Source: Lysobacter_F sp035645555
Lineage (GTDB): Bacteria > Pseudomonadota > Gammaproteobacteria > Xanthomonadales > Xanthomonadaceae
NCBI GenBank assembly: GCA_035645555.1
Contig: DASQMI010000086.1
Span: 62,001 to 126,000, forward strand
DNA: 64,000 nucleotides
Direction of reading: 5' to 3'
Made by a program: the position numbers and the translations under genes. Shown in pieces: positions 9,645-18,970 of this stretch. Within the stretch, counting starts at the first letter, position 1. Each line of letters starts with the position of its first letter. The notes under the pieces were generated by a model that saw only the letters and a program-made list of their open reading frames with translations, did no database searches and was not told where the DNA came from.

Positions 9645-9655
<11 letters not shown>
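8834..9655 (-). CDS. pilF: Type IV pilus assembly lipoprotein PilF/PilW
   Basis: 273 residues. The signal peptide has a good lipobox, L-A-A-C at residue 17 (a second candidate Cys is at 23), followed by tandem TPR repeats (about 55-250). PilF is the outer-membrane pilotin that localises and multimerises secretin PilQ. It overlaps the end of rlmN by 11 bases and rodZ by 4, so rlmN-pilF-rodZ looks translationally coupled. Confidence 0.88.
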
Positions 9656-10859
<1,204 letters not shown>

Positions 10860-10892
10860 AGGATGCGGCCTACGTCGGAACGGACAGCGGGC

Positions 10893-11318
10893 TCAGCGCC
10901 CGTGGACCTCGGTGGTGGAGAAGAAGTACGCGATCTCGACCGCCGCCGTCTCCGGCGCGTCGGAACCGTGCACCGCGTTGGCGTCGATGCTGTCGGCGAA
11001 ATCGGCACGGATGGTGCCCGGCTCGGCCTTCTTCGGATCGGTGGCGCCCATCAGCTCGCGGTTCTTCGCGATCGCGTTGTCGCCTTCCAGCACCTGGATC
11101 ATCACCGGGCCGCTGCACATGAACTCCACCAGCGCGTTGAAGAAGGGGCGCTCGCGGTGAACGGCATAGAAGCCCTCGGCTTCCTGGCGCGAAAGATGCT
11201 TCATCTTCGCGGCCACGACCTTGAGGCCGGCCTTCTCGAAGCGGGTGTAAATCTCGCCGATCACGTTCTTGGCGACCGCATCGGGCTTGATGATGGACAG
11301 GGTGCGCTCCAGCGCCAT
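10893..11318 (-). CDS. ndk: Nucleoside diphosphate kinase
   Basis: 141 residues, full length for the family. It has the N-terminal T-L-S-I-I-K-P-D-A-V and the active-site N-A-V-H-G-S-D, whose His carries the phosphate between NTPs and NDPs. It balances nucleotide pools in the cytoplasm. It is first of the ndk-rlmN-pilF-rodZ block, with about 55 bases between its start and the upstream terminator. Confidence 0.97.
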   Translation of the reverse strand: MALERTLSIIKPDAVAKNVIGEIYTRFEKAGLKVVAAKMKHLSRQEAEGFYAVHRERPFFNALVEFMCSGPVMIQVLEGDNAIAKNRELMGATDPKKAEPGTIRADFADSIDANAVHGSDAPETAAVEIAYFFSTTEVHGR

Positions 11319-11373
11319 GGACAGTCTCTCCGGAAAAGGTGAGCGGACCGCCGTCTGACGGTCCGAGACTAAC

Positions 11374-11401
11374 AGAAAAACCCGCGTCTGGACGCGGGTT
11401 T
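11374..11401 (-). terminator. Rho-independent terminator after the DUF411 gene
   Basis: A perfect 10-base stem (AACCCGCGTC / GACGCGGGTT) with a two-base loop is followed on the minus strand by a run of five T. It lies between the DUF411 gene and ndk and should separate the two transcripts. Confidence 0.85.
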
Positions 11402-11488
11402 AGCCGAAATGGCTGCGGAGAATTCTAACCCGAACCGTGCGCGCTTGGGCAGCACCGCCGGCACGTTCCGGCGACCGGTTCAGGGCGC

Positions 11489-12064
11489 TCAGTGCTTGGC
11501 GAACGGCACCGTGCTGCCGTCGGGGCGCGCGAGTTCGACCGTGTAGGTCTGGCGCCGGCCGTCCGGCACCTCCATGCCCGGCGAGCCGAGCGGCATCCCG
11601 GGCAAAACCAGCCCGCGCGCCTTCGGTTTCTCGCGCAGCAGGCGCTTGATGTCCTCGGCCGGCACGTGCCCCTCGACGACGTAGCCCGCCACCTCGGCGG
11701 TGTGGCAGGAGCCCTTGCCGTACGGCACGCCGAGGCGCTGCTTGATCGGCTCCAGCGCGTCGGTTTCGTGCACGCTCACCTGGAACCCGGCGCGGCGCAG
11801 GTGCTCCACCCACAGCGTGCAGCAGCCGCAGGTCGGACTCTTGTGCACCGTGACCGGCGGCAGCGATGCGCTCGTCCGTCCGCGCCGCGGCGCTTGCGCG
11901 GAGGTCGCGGCCGGGCCGGCCGCCTTGGTCGCCGTGCGCGCTGCGGGCGTGGCCGCCGACGGTGCGGCGGCATCCGGGGCGCGGGCGCACGCGGCGGTCG
12001 ACAGGACCGCCAGCATCACGCCCGCTGCGCTGAGGGAGAACGTCTTCATCGGCATTCCGTCCAC
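11489..12064 (-). CDS. Exported DUF411 metal-binding protein
   Basis: 191 residues, or 186 from the second ATG at 12049, which gives a cleaner signal peptide (MKTFSLSAAGVMLAVLSTAA). An Ala/Thr-rich linker precedes the DUF411 domain with the C-G-C-C site (S-P-T-C-G-C-C) and a later G-S-C-H-T. DUF411 proteins sit in copper/silver resistance clusters and probably bind copper in the periplasm. That role is inferred from family and context: copZ, copA and a CueR-like gene lie within 4 kb. A strong terminator follows. Confidence 0.8.
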   Translation of the reverse strand: MDGMPMKTFSLSAAGVMLAVLSTAACARAPDAAAPSAATPAARTATKAAGPAATSAQAPRRGRTSASLPPVTVHKSPTCGCCTLWVEHLRRAGFQVSVHETDALEPIKQRLGVPYGKGSCHTAEVAGYVVEGHVPAEDIKRLLREKPKARGLVLPGMPLGSPGMEVPDGRRQTYTVELARPDGSTVPFAKH

Positions 12065-12106
12065 GATCGGCAGACGCCTACCCTACACCGCCGCCCCGTA
12101 ACCGGA

Positions 12107-12511
12107 TCAGAGGACGAGGGGCTCCGCGTCGTCGAAGCCGCCGAGCCGGCGCGGCGTGTCGAGGAGTGCCGACCACAGCTCGGCCAGCGCGCCGGCCAGC
12201 GGCACCACCGCGACCGCGGTGTCGCCTTCCAGCACGCCGGTGGCGATGAGATCGGCGACCGTGCGCTGGTAGAGCGCCGAGCGCTCGCAGGCGTGGATGG
12301 CGGCCTGGTCGGCCCACACGGTGGCGACCGCCTGCCGGGTGTCGCCGAGGCGGATGAAGTGCACCGCCTCGCAACCGGCCATCGAACGGAACATCGGCAG
12401 CGAGCGCGAATTCGCGAACGCCAGGTAGTCGGCGAGGCGTCCCGGGCGCACCCCCGTGGTCCACACCCGCAGCAGTCGCGGGGACTCGCTATGCGGAGGC
12501 GGTTCCTGCAT
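12107..12511 (-). CDS. Antibiotic-biosynthesis-monooxygenase-like (dimeric alpha-beta barrel) protein
   Basis: 134 residues. The centre (L-R-V-W-T-T-G-V to H-F-I-R-L-G-D-T) has the pattern of an ABM/ferredoxin-like dimeric alpha-beta barrel. No catalytic site can be assigned. It lies 18 bases downstream of copZ on the same strand, so it is probably co-expressed from the copper-regulated promoter. Function unknown. Confidence 0.6.
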   Translation of the reverse strand: MQEPPPHSESPRLLRVWTTGVRPGRLADYLAFANSRSLPMFRSMAGCEAVHFIRLGDTRQAVATVWADQAAIHACERSALYQRTVADLIATGVLEGDTAVAVVPLAGALAELWSALLDTPRRLGGFDDAEPLVL

Positions 12512-12529
12512 GGGAAAGCTCCGGCGGCC

Positions 12530-12787
12530 TCAGGCGTGGCAGGTGCCGCAGCATGACTTGGCCGGCGCCGCCTCGGCCAGGCCGGCGTCGGCATCGACCG
12601 CGACGACCGTATAGCCCTCGGCCTCGATCGCCGCACGCGCCGCGTCGGCGCCGAGCACGCCCTGGATGGCCACGCTCCGGGCATCGAGGTCGACGCTGAC
12701 GCGCGCGCCCGGTTCCAGCGCCTGGATCGCGGTGGTGATGCTGCGGACGCAGTGCCCACAGGTCATGCCTTCGACAGTCAACTTCAT
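12530..12787 (-). CDS. copZ: Copper chaperone, HMA-domain CopZ-like
   Basis: 85 residues. A single HMA domain (1-65) holds the metal site G-M-T-C-G-H-C. An extra Cys-rich tail, S-C-C-G-T-C-H-A, provides a second likely metal site. CopZ-type proteins carry Cu(I) to CopA. The gene is divergent from copA, and its upstream region carries a MerR-type promoter nearly identical to that of copA. Confidence 0.88.
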   Translation of the reverse strand: MKLTVEGMTCGHCVRSITTAIQALEPGARVSVDLDARSVAIQGVLGADAARAAIEAEGYTVVAVDADAGLAEAAPAKSCCGTCHA

Positions 12788-12832
12788 CGCATCGCTCCAA
12801 TGAGGGAAGCCGGCGGCTAACCGGCGGTGCGC

Positions 12833-12863
12833 AGGATCGGGCTTGTCCCGATGGGAAGGTCAA
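12833..12863 (-). promoter_or_regulatory. CueR/MerR-type promoter of copZ
   Basis: Read on the minus strand: TTGACC (-35), a 19-base spacer beginning TTCCCATCGGGACAAG, then GATCCT as a weak -10. The long 19-base spacer is the hallmark of promoters untwisted by MerR-family activators such as CueR. The first half matches the copA promoter base for base. Confidence 0.7.
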
Positions 12864-12879
12864 GGCGTATGCCGCCGGG

Positions 12880-12910
12880 TTGACCTTCCCATCGTGGCAA
12901 GCCGGACGAT
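12880..12910 (+). promoter_or_regulatory. CueR/MerR-type promoter of copA
   Basis: TTGACC (-35) at 12880-12885, a 19-base spacer (TTCCCATCGTGGCAAG...) and GACGAT at 12905-12910. The CCTTCCC arm is the classical CueR half-site. copA starts 28 bases downstream. It faces away from the copZ copy, so a single regulator could fire both. Confidence 0.75.
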
Positions 12911-12937
12911 CCCGCCACCCCCGGCATCGAGCCCGCC

Positions 12938-15358
12938 ATGAACGCGTTGTCCTCCCTTCCCGCCTTCCCCGCTCCCGCGTTCCGCTTCGGCATCGACGGC
13001 ATGACCTGCGCCTCGTGCGTGGCGCGCGTGGAGCGCAGCCTGCAGGCCGTGCCGGGCGTCCAGCGCGCTACGGTCAACCTCGCGACCGAGGCCGCCGAGG
13101 TGGTCACCGACGGCACCGTCGCGCCCGCCGCTCTGGTCGACGCGGTAGGCAAGGCCGGCTACGGCGCCGCGCTCACACCGGTCGAACTGGCGATCGAGGG
13201 CATGACCTGCGCGTCGTGCGTTGCGCGCGTCGAGCGCGCACTGCACAAGGTGCCCGGCGTGGCCACGGCGACCGTCAACCTCGCCACCGAGCGCGCCCGC
13301 GTGGAGGTGCTCGGCGAGCCGCCGCTCTCGACGCTGCAGGCGGCGGTCGCCGCCGCCGGCTACGGCGCGCGGCTACCGGCCGGCGAGACGCCATCGCATG
13401 CGGACGCGGAGACGCAACGCCGTCTGCCGAGCAGGGACACGCTGCACCTGCTGGCGGCGATCGCGCTTTCGCTGCCGCTGGTGCTGCCGATGATCGGGCT
13501 GCTGTGGGGCGAACACTGGATGCTGCCGGGCTGGGTGCAGTTCGCGCTCGCCACGCCGGTGCAGTTCTGGATCGGCGCGCGTTTCTACCGCGCCGGCTGG
13601 CGCGCGCTGCGCGCCGGTGCCGGCAACATGGACCTGCTGGTCGCGCTCGGCACCAGCGCCGGTTACGGGCTGAGCGTGTATCACCTGCTGCGCGGGCCCG
13701 CACACCACGGCGAGCTGCCGCTGTATTTCGAGGCCTCGGCGGTGGTGCTCACCCTCGTTCTGCTGGGCAAGTGGCTGGAAGGCCGCGCCAAGCGCCAGAC
13801 CACCGCGGCGATCCGCGCGCTGCAGGCGCTGCGCCCGGTCACCGCACGGGTCCGCCGCGACGGCGGCACCCACGACGTGCCGATCGCCGAGGTGGCGGTC
13901 GGCGACGAGGTCGTGGTCAAGCCGGGCGAACGCTTCCCGGTCGACGGCGACATCGTCGAAGGCCGCACGCACGCCGACGAATCGCTGATCACCGGCGAGT
14001 CGCTGCCGGTCGCCAAGGCCGAGGGCGACCGCGTCACCGGCGGCGCGGTCAACGGCGAAGGGCTGGTGGTGGTGCGCACCATGGCGGTCGGCGCGGAAAG
14101 CGCGCTCGCCCGCATCATCCGCCTGGTCGAGGACGCGCAGGCGAAGAAGCCGCCGATCCAGCAGACGGTGGACCGCGTGAGTGCGGTGTTCGTGCCGGTG
14201 GTGGTGGCGCTGGCTGCGCTGACGTTGATCGGCTGGGGCGCGGCCAGCGGCGACTGGAGCCAGGCGTTGCTGAACGCGGTCGCGGTGCTGGTGATCGCCT
14301 GCCCGTGCGCGCTGGGTCTGGCCACCCCCACTGCGATCATGGCCGGCACCGGCGTGGCCGCCCGCGCCGGCATCCTGATCAAGGACGCGGAAGCGCTGGA
14401 GATTGCCCACAAGGCGCGGACCGTCGCTTTCGACAAAACCGGCACGTTGACCGAAGGCCGGCCGACGCTGACCGCACACATCGCACCCGAGGGCGACGAC
14501 GACGCGATGCTGGCGCTGGCGGCCGCCTTGCAGGCGGACAGCGAACACCCGCTCGCCAAGGCGGTGGTTTCCGCGCACGGAAGCCGCCCGCGCGCCGCGG
14601 CCCGCGACGTACGCGCCGTGCCCGGTCGCGGTGTGCGCGGCACGGTCGACGGGCGCGAGCTGCTGCTCGGCAACGGCGCGATGATGCGCGAAGCCGGCGT
14701 TCCGCTGGAGGCGCTGCAGGCGCAGGCGGACTCGCTCAGCGGCGCCGGCGCGACCGTGTCGTGGCTCGGCGAACGCACCGCCACCGGCGGTCGCCTGCTC
14801 GGCCTGCTGGCGTTCCGCGACCGGCCGCGCGAGGGTGCGGCCGAGGCGATCGCCCGCCTGCATGCGCTCGGCATCCGCACGCTGATGATCTCCGGCGACA
14901 ACGTCGGCGCCGCCAATGCGGTCGCGCGCCAGCTCGGCATCGATGCGGTGCGCGCCAACGTGATGCCGGAGCGCAAGGCCGAGGTGGTGGCGTCGTTGCG
15001 GCGCGAAGGGCACGTCGCGATGGTCGGCGACGGCATCAACGACGCGCCGGCGCTGGCCGCGGCGAGCGTGGGCATCGCGATGGGCAGCGGCACCGATGTC
15101 GCCATGCACGCCGCCGGCATCACGCTGATGCGGCCGGACGTGCGCCTGGTCGCGGCCGCGCTCGAGCTGTCCCGCCGCACCACGCGCAAGATCCGCCAGA
15201 ATCTGTTCTGGGCGTTCGGCTACAACGTGGTCGGCATCCCGCTCGCCGCGTTCGGCATGCTCGATCCGGTCATCGCCGGCGCGGCGATGGCGTTCTCGTC
15301 GGTGAGCGTGCTATCCAACACCCTGCTGTTGCGGCGCTGGTCGCCGCGCACCTCCTGA
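12938..15358 (+). CDS. copA: Cu(I)-exporting P1B-type ATPase
   Basis: 806 residues. Two N-terminal HMA domains carry G-M-T-C-A-S-C (Cys 24/27 and 91/94). The membrane translocation motif C-P-C is at 455-457, the phosphorylated Asp in D-K-T-G-T-L-T at 499, and the hinge G-D-G-I-N-D-A-P near 697. This set defines CopA-type exporters that pump cytoplasmic Cu(I) outward. It is followed 14 bases later by the CueR-like gene, giving a copA-cueR operon. Confidence 0.96.
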   Translation: MNALSSLPAFPAPAFRFGIDGMTCASCVARVERSLQAVPGVQRATVNLATEAAEVVTDGTVAPAALVDAVGKAGYGAALTPVELAIEGMTCASCVARVERALHKVPGVATATVNLATERARVEVLGEPPLSTLQAAVAAAGYGARLPAGETPSHADAETQRRLPSRDTLHLLAAIALSLPLVLPMIGLLWGEHWMLPGWVQFALATPVQFWIGARFYRAGWRALRAGAGNMDLLVALGTSAGYGLSVYHLLRGPAHHGELPLYFEASAVVLTLVLLGKWLEGRAKRQTTAAIRALQALRPVTARVRRDGGTHDVPIAEVAVGDEVVVKPGERFPVDGDIVEGRTHADESLITGESLPVAKAEGDRVTGGAVNGEGLVVVRTMAVGAESALARIIRLVEDAQAKKPPIQQTVDRVSAVFVPVVVALAALTLIGWGAASGDWSQALLNAVAVLVIACPCALGLATPTAIMAGTGVAARAGILIKDAEALEIAHKARTVAFDKTGTLTEGRPTLTAHIAPEGDDDAMLALAAALQADSEHPLAKAVVSAHGSRPRAAARDVRAVPGRGVRGTVDGRELLLGNGAMMREAGVPLEALQAQADSLSGAGATVSWLGERTATGGRLLGLLAFRDRPREGAAEAIARLHALGIRTLMISGDNVGAANAVARQLGIDAVRANVMPERKAEVVASLRREGHVAMVGDGINDAPALAAASVGIAMGSGTDVAMHAAGITLMRPDVRLVAAALELSRRTTRKIRQNLFWAFGYNVVGIPLAAFGMLDPVIAGAAMAFSSVSVLSNTLLLRRWSPRTS

Positions 15359-15372
15359 CCGGGAGAACCGCC

Positions 15373-15846
15373 ATGGCCCGTCCCTCCCCTCGTCCCGAGC
15401 TGTCGGAAGCCAGGCAGCAGGGCTTCCACAACATCGGCGAAGCGGCGCAACTGACCGGCGTCAGCGCCAAGATGATCCGCCACTACGAGAGCATCGGCCT
15501 GCTGCCGGCGGCCGGCCGCACCTTTGCCGGCTACCGCATCTATGGCGAGACCGATCTGCACCGTATCCGCTTCATCAAGCGCGCGCGCAGCCTTGGGTTT
15601 CCGGTCAAGCAGATCGCCACGCTGCTTGGGTTGTGGGACAACCGCAGCCGCGCCAGCGCCGAGGTCAAGAAGCTGGCGCAGGCACACGCGGACGCCCTGG
15701 CGGTGAAGATCCGCGAGATGCAGGCGATGCAGCGCACGCTCGAGGACCTGGCGCGGCGCTGCCACGGCGACGCGCGCCCGGAGTGCCCGATCCTCGACGA
15801 CCTCGCGACGCCCGCGGACTCACCACCGCGCCACTGCGAGGAATGA
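15373..15846 (+). CDS. cueR: CueR-type copper-responsive MerR regulator
   Basis: 157 residues. The MerR winged helix (about 18-85: N-I-G-E-A-A-x-x-T-G-V-S, R-H-Y-E-S-I-G-L-L) is followed by the dimerisation helix and the metal loop C-H-G-D-A-R-P-E-C-P-I. The C-x7-C spacing is that of CueR, which senses Cu(I). A 15-residue N-terminal extension precedes the usual start. It probably controls the copA/copZ promoters between 12833 and 12910. Confidence 0.9.
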   Translation: MARPSPRPELSEARQQGFHNIGEAAQLTGVSAKMIRHYESIGLLPAAGRTFAGYRIYGETDLHRIRFIKRARSLGFPVKQIATLLGLWDNRSRASAEVKKLAQAHADALAVKIREMQAMQRTLEDLARRCHGDARPECPILDDLATPADSPPRHCEE

Positions 15847-15853
15847 GCGCCGC

Positions 15854-16186
15854 TCAGGCGCTCGCGCGCGGCGCGAACAGGATGATCGACGCGCCGACCA
15901 GGCAGAGCGCGGCACCGAGCAGGTCCCAGCGATCCGGGCGCACCCCCTCCACCCGCCACAGCCACGCCAGCGATGCCGCGATGTACACGCCGCCGTACGC
16001 CGCATATGCGCGCCCGGCCGCGGCGGTGTCGACCAGCGTGAGCAGCCAGGCGAACGTGACCAGCGAAAGCAACGACGCCGGCACCCACCACGCCGAGGCG
16101 CCCTGCCGGAGCCACATCCAGATGCCGAAGCAGCCGGCGATTTCAGCGAGCGCCGCCGCGACGTAGACGAGCGCGGTGCGGATCAC
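15854..16186 (-). CDS. YnfA/UPF0060-family small membrane protein
   Basis: 110 residues from a GTG start whose GTGA overlaps the upstream MerR stop; an in-frame longer reading lacks support. Four hydrophobic helices and the conserved A-Y-A-A-Y-G-G-V-Y-I-A motif define the family, which resembles small multidrug exporters. Its coupling to a MerR-family regulator suggests control by a metal or toxic compound. Confidence 0.87.
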   Translation of the reverse strand: MIRTALVYVAAALAEIAGCFGIWMWLRQGASAWWVPASLLSLVTFAWLLTLVDTAAAGRAYAAYGGVYIAASLAWLWRVEGVRPDRWDLLGAALCLVGASIILFAPRASA

Positions 16187-16647
16187 GCCGCCCCCGCCTT
16201 GCGGGTACGACGGCGCACGCGCGGCAGGGCCTCCAGCCCCGTGCCTCCCCGCGCCAGCTCGTCGAGCACGGCGCACTCCGCGCCCGGACCGCCCGCGCAG
16301 GCACGGTCGCATTCGCGCACGAACGTGGCGACCTGGCGCTCCAGCTCGCGCAGTTGGCGCAGGCGCTCGCGCACGTCAGCCAGATGGTCGTGCGCCAACT
16401 CGCGGGCGTGCAGGCAGGAGCGGTCGCGGTCCTGCAGCAGACCGGCCAATACACGTACCTGCTCGAGCGGAAACCCCAGCTCGCGGCAGCGCCGGATGAA
16501 CGTCAGCCGCCGCACGTCGGCCGGCTCGTAGACCCGCTGGCTGCCGCCCTGGCGCGGCGCCTGCGGCAGCAGGCCGATCTGTTCGTAGTAGCGGATCGTT
16601 GGCGCATTGGTGCCGCTCAACTTCGCCAGCTCGCTGATCCTCATCAC
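16183..16647 (-). CDS. MerR-family transcriptional regulator with Cys-rich effector loop
   Basis: 154 residues. The MerR winged helix is at 1-70 (I-S-E-L-A-K-L-S-G, I-R-Y-Y-E-Q-I-G-L-L). Later Cys residues (R-S-C near 80, then E-C-D-R-A-C and A-E-C-A-V-L) resemble the three-Cys sensing sites of MerR, PbrR, CadR or ZntR. The metal cannot be named from sequence. It is divergent from the Cys-tailed gene at 16724, with a MerR-type operator between them, and coupled to the YnfA-like gene. Confidence 0.85.
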   Translation of the reverse strand: MMRISELAKLSGTNAPTIRYYEQIGLLPQAPRQGGSQRVYEPADVRRLTFIRRCRELGFPLEQVRVLAGLLQDRDRSCLHARELAHDHLADVRERLRQLRELERQVATFVRECDRACAGGPGAECAVLDELARGGTGLEALPRVRRRTRKAGAA

Positions 16648-16662
16648 CGCACCCCGGGGCTC

Positions 16663-16693
16663 TTGAACTTCAAGCCACTTGAAGGCCTAGCCT
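16663..16693 (+). promoter_or_regulatory. MerR-type promoter/operator driving the Cys-tailed gene
   Basis: TTGAAC (16663-16668), a 19-base spacer and TAGCCT (16688-16693). Inside the spacer is a perfect dyad, CTTCAAG-CCA-CTTGAAG (16668-16684). The spacer length and dyad are those of MerR/ZntR operators. It lies between the divergent regulator and the gene at 16724. Confidence 0.75.
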
Positions 16694-16723
16694 AGCAGCC
16701 ACTCTCCAGTGCGAGGCTCCACT

Positions 16724-17083
16724 ATGACCACTGCCGATCCCATCACGCCGCTCGCCTGCTCGCTGGACGGCCACGCCTTCCAGGTCCGCCTGCAGGAAAT
16801 CGCCGCGCTCAACGCCCGCCATCTGCGCAGCGAGCGCCGGCTCGGCACAACGCTGGAGTTGGAGTACGCCGTGGAAGCCTGCGCGCAGGTCGAAGCGATG
16901 ATCGAGCGCGAGCGCGAGTGCTGCGCGTTCCTCGACTTCCGCCTCGCCCAGATGGGCGACCGCATCGCGCTGACGATCACCGTGCCCGAGCAGGCCCGCG
17001 ACCAGGCCGACGTGCTGCTGCAGCCGTTCACGCGCGACAACGCCACTACGGCCGCCAGCTGCTGCGGCGGTAGCTGCGGCTGA
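16724..17083 (+). CDS. Uncharacterised Cys-tailed protein linked to a MerR-family regulator
   Basis: 119 residues from the ATG at 16724; a GTG 15 bases upstream is possible. The core contains R-E-R-E-C-C-A-F-L-D-F-R-L and a beta stretch, G-D-R-I-A-L-T-I-T-V. The C-terminus ends S-C-C-G-G-S-C-G. Paired Cys in the core and tail suggest metal binding. It lies directly behind a MerR-type promoter and is probably the metal-induced target. I do not know a named function for this family. Confidence 0.75.
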   Translation: MTTADPITPLACSLDGHAFQVRLQEIAALNARHLRSERRLGTTLELEYAVEACAQVEAMIERERECCAFLDFRLAQMGDRIALTITVPEQARDQADVLLQPFTRDNATTAASCCGGSCG

Positions 17084-17107
17084 CGCACCGACGCCGGGAA
17101 CCCGAAA

Positions 17108-17191
17108 ACACGCAGGGCCCCGTTTCCGGAGCCCTGCATGTCTGCTCCCTTGGCGTCTCCATGCCCCCCGGTTCTACCTCCGCCACCACGC
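17108..17191. repeat. Repeat copy A: terminator plus att-like sequence
   Basis: About 85 bases resemble 18927-19024 from end to end. A shared hairpin loop is followed by TTGGCGTCTCCATG (against TGGCGTCCCCACGG in copy B) and then CCCCCGGTTCTACCTCCGCC (against CCCCCGGCTCTACCTACGCC). The middle is about 16 bases shorter than copy B. Because copy B is the left prophage junction, this may be a scar of an older integration at the same tRNA site. Confidence 0.55.
17112..17137 (-). terminator. Hairpin terminator (copy A) downstream of the beta-helix gene
   Basis: A GCAGGGC/GCCCTGC stem with a further CC/GG pairing inside the loop is followed on the minus strand by GTGTTTTC. It lies between the convergent genes ending at 17083 and 17239. 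The loop CCCCGTTTCCGG also occurs in the hairpin at 18924-18956. Confidence 0.6.
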
Positions 17192-17238
17192 AAGCGGAGG
17201 ATCCGCGGCAAGGCGTCATCTCATCCTTCGCCCGACGT

Positions 17239-18612
17239 TCAACGCTCGAATGAACCCATATCCGGAAACGCCCCCATCACGCGGGGGAAGCCGGGGCCGC
17301 GCTGGTCGTACTGGCGCTCAAGCACGTTGTTGCCACGATCGAGCGCCGGACTGTCGCCTTTCAGCCTATGCGTCCTCGTTGGTCCGCCGTTGTCGGCCAG
17401 CGGCTTGACGCGCGGATCGGTAATGGCGAGCGTGTCCGCGGGCGTCGGCACCTGCGAGTAGCCGATCAGGTTGTGGCTGCCGGTGATGTTGCTGCCGGGC
17501 GCGATGTCATACGCAGGCGCGCCGAGCAGACGCCGGTTTCCGGCGACGATGGCCCCCTCCAGCCGCATCATCGGTGCGTAGAGCGCGCCGCGCCCGAAGT
17601 ACTCCGGCGGGTGGTAGCCTGAGTCACCTTCCGGATAATTCTCGAGGTTATCGGTGATCGTGCTGTTGTAGATGGCCACCGAGCCGTTATGAAATGCACC
17701 GGCGCTGTAATTGAACGCCGTGTTGCCGGAGACCGTGCTGTCGACGACCACGCTGCGCCCGCTGCCCTCCACCAGCACGCCACCGGCCTCGTTCTCCTCG
17801 TACCCAGCGTAGAAATTGCGCAACAACGCGCGGTTGTTGGACACCGTCGACTTGTTGAGCGTAAGCCGCTGGGCCGCGATGCCGCCACCACGATTGGCGC
17901 GGTTGCCGTGGATCGTCGAATAGCTGGCCGTCACCTCGTCCGCGAGGATCCCACCGCCTTTGAACTCCACGGCGTTGCCGTAGACCTGGCTGTGGTACAG
18001 CCTTACCGAACCGGCGGAGATGCCACCGCCGTTCCCGTAGAGGCCGGCCTTGTTGTTGAACACGCTGCTGGAGATGAGCACCACGTGCGCTGCGGCAATC
18101 CCGCCGCCATAGAGCGTGACTTCCATGTAATTCTCCGAGTAGGCCTCGCAGGCGTGCACCCTCGAGCGCCACAATCTGACCGTTCCGCCAGGCGAATGGA
18201 TGCAGCCACCGGCGCCCTCGTCCGGATTCGGGAACGCCACCGTGGACAGCCCGTTGCTGATCGACAGCTGATCGATGGCAAGCGTGCCCGTGCCGTTGTG
18301 GGCGAATACGCGCCCTGCACGATTGCCATCCACCGTGAGAGCAAGTCGGCCCCGGCCGAGAAGCCTCAGATCGCGCTGCGGCACGGTGATCTGTCCGTTG
18401 AGCACGATGCGCGAACAGCCAAGCGAGCGCAGGTCGATGACGTCGCCACTGAGCGCGCTTGCCACGGCGGCCCGCAGACTGCCCGCGCCACTGTCGTTGC
18501 AATGCGTCACCACGCGCGTGACCGCGTGCGCCGTTCCGCCGGGCAGGAACCCGGGTAGCACAAGGAGGGATAGCGGCGCGACGATAAGAAGAGAGGAACG
18601 GAAGCGATGCAT
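17239..18612 (-). CDS. Secreted parallel beta-helix protein with choice-of-anchor Q domain
   Basis: 457 residues from the ATG at 18612; a longer frame upstream lacks a signal. The signal peptide ends A-H-A near residue 30. The body is a right-handed beta-helix with repeated short N-x-A-x-x-x-G-G-G-I turns (about 120-330). The C-terminus has the choice-of-anchor Q pattern: L-A-D-N-G-G-P-T-x-T-H, D-S-P-A-L-D-R-G and D-M-G-S-F-E. Such proteins are exported surface or extracellular proteins of unknown substrate. It lies between two att-like repeats, so it may be island cargo. No enzymatic motif was found. Confidence 0.8.
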   Translation of the reverse strand: MHRFRSSLLIVAPLSLLVLPGFLPGGTAHAVTRVVTHCNDSGAGSLRAAVASALSGDVIDLRSLGCSRIVLNGQITVPQRDLRLLGRGRLALTVDGNRAGRVFAHNGTGTLAIDQLSISNGLSTVAFPNPDEGAGGCIHSPGGTVRLWRSRVHACEAYSENYMEVTLYGGGIAAAHVVLISSSVFNNKAGLYGNGGGISAGSVRLYHSQVYGNAVEFKGGGILADEVTASYSTIHGNRANRGGGIAAQRLTLNKSTVSNNRALLRNFYAGYEENEAGGVLVEGSGRSVVVDSTVSGNTAFNYSAGAFHNGSVAIYNSTITDNLENYPEGDSGYHPPEYFGRGALYAPMMRLEGAIVAGNRRLLGAPAYDIAPGSNITGSHNLIGYSQVPTPADTLAITDPRVKPLADNGGPTRTHRLKGDSPALDRGNNVLERQYDQRGPGFPRVMGAFPDMGSFER

Positions 18613-18923
18613 GGCGTACTCCACCGTTGGCGGCATCGTTCGCATCCGATTACCTAGTGCCTTGTCGCTTGGATCGGCCTGAACCGACTGTTTGGCTGCA
18701 CGGAACCACTCGGCGAGCATGGGCGCCAAGCTCGATTCAGGCCGTGACAGCGTCTGCCCCTGGCCGCCGTGCGGCTTTGCAGTCGACTCGCGTGACGAAG
18801 CGCTGCATCGGCTGCTGGCAGGCTGATCCGAAAACGCGAGCCCGACCCGCGCGCTATACGGAATGAGGCAATGTGACGCGAACCGGCGCGCCACCACGCG
18901 CGAGCCCCGCGCAGATGATCACG
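18613..18923. other. Gene-free stretch upstream of the beta-helix gene
   Basis: About 310 bases between the start of the secreted protein and the tRNA-linked terminator. I see no convincing reading frame, RNA gene or promoter pair. It probably holds the promoter of the minus-strand gene. Confidence 0.4.
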
Positions 18924-18956
18924 GAAAAACGAAGGGGCCCCGTTTCCGGAGCCCCT
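18924..18956 (-). terminator. Terminator (copy B), probably of the original tRNA-Ala/Glu transcript
   Basis: A GGGGC...GCCCC stem with inner CC/GG pairs is followed on the minus strand by TTCGTTTTT. It lies 15 bases beyond the left prophage core on the host side. Before integration it would have followed the tRNA-Glu 3' end directly. Confidence 0.65.
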
Positions 18957-18970
18957 GCGTGTTCCTGAGA

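Noticed and set aside
12880..15846. A 988-codon frame across copA that ends in the CueR gene
   Set aside because: The first 830 codons are an Arg/Gly-rich shadow of copA; only the last 157 residues are a real protein.
17239..18897. Extended start of the beta-helix protein at 18897
   Set aside because: The added 95 residues carry no signal or domain, while the ATG at 18612 gives a clean signal peptide.
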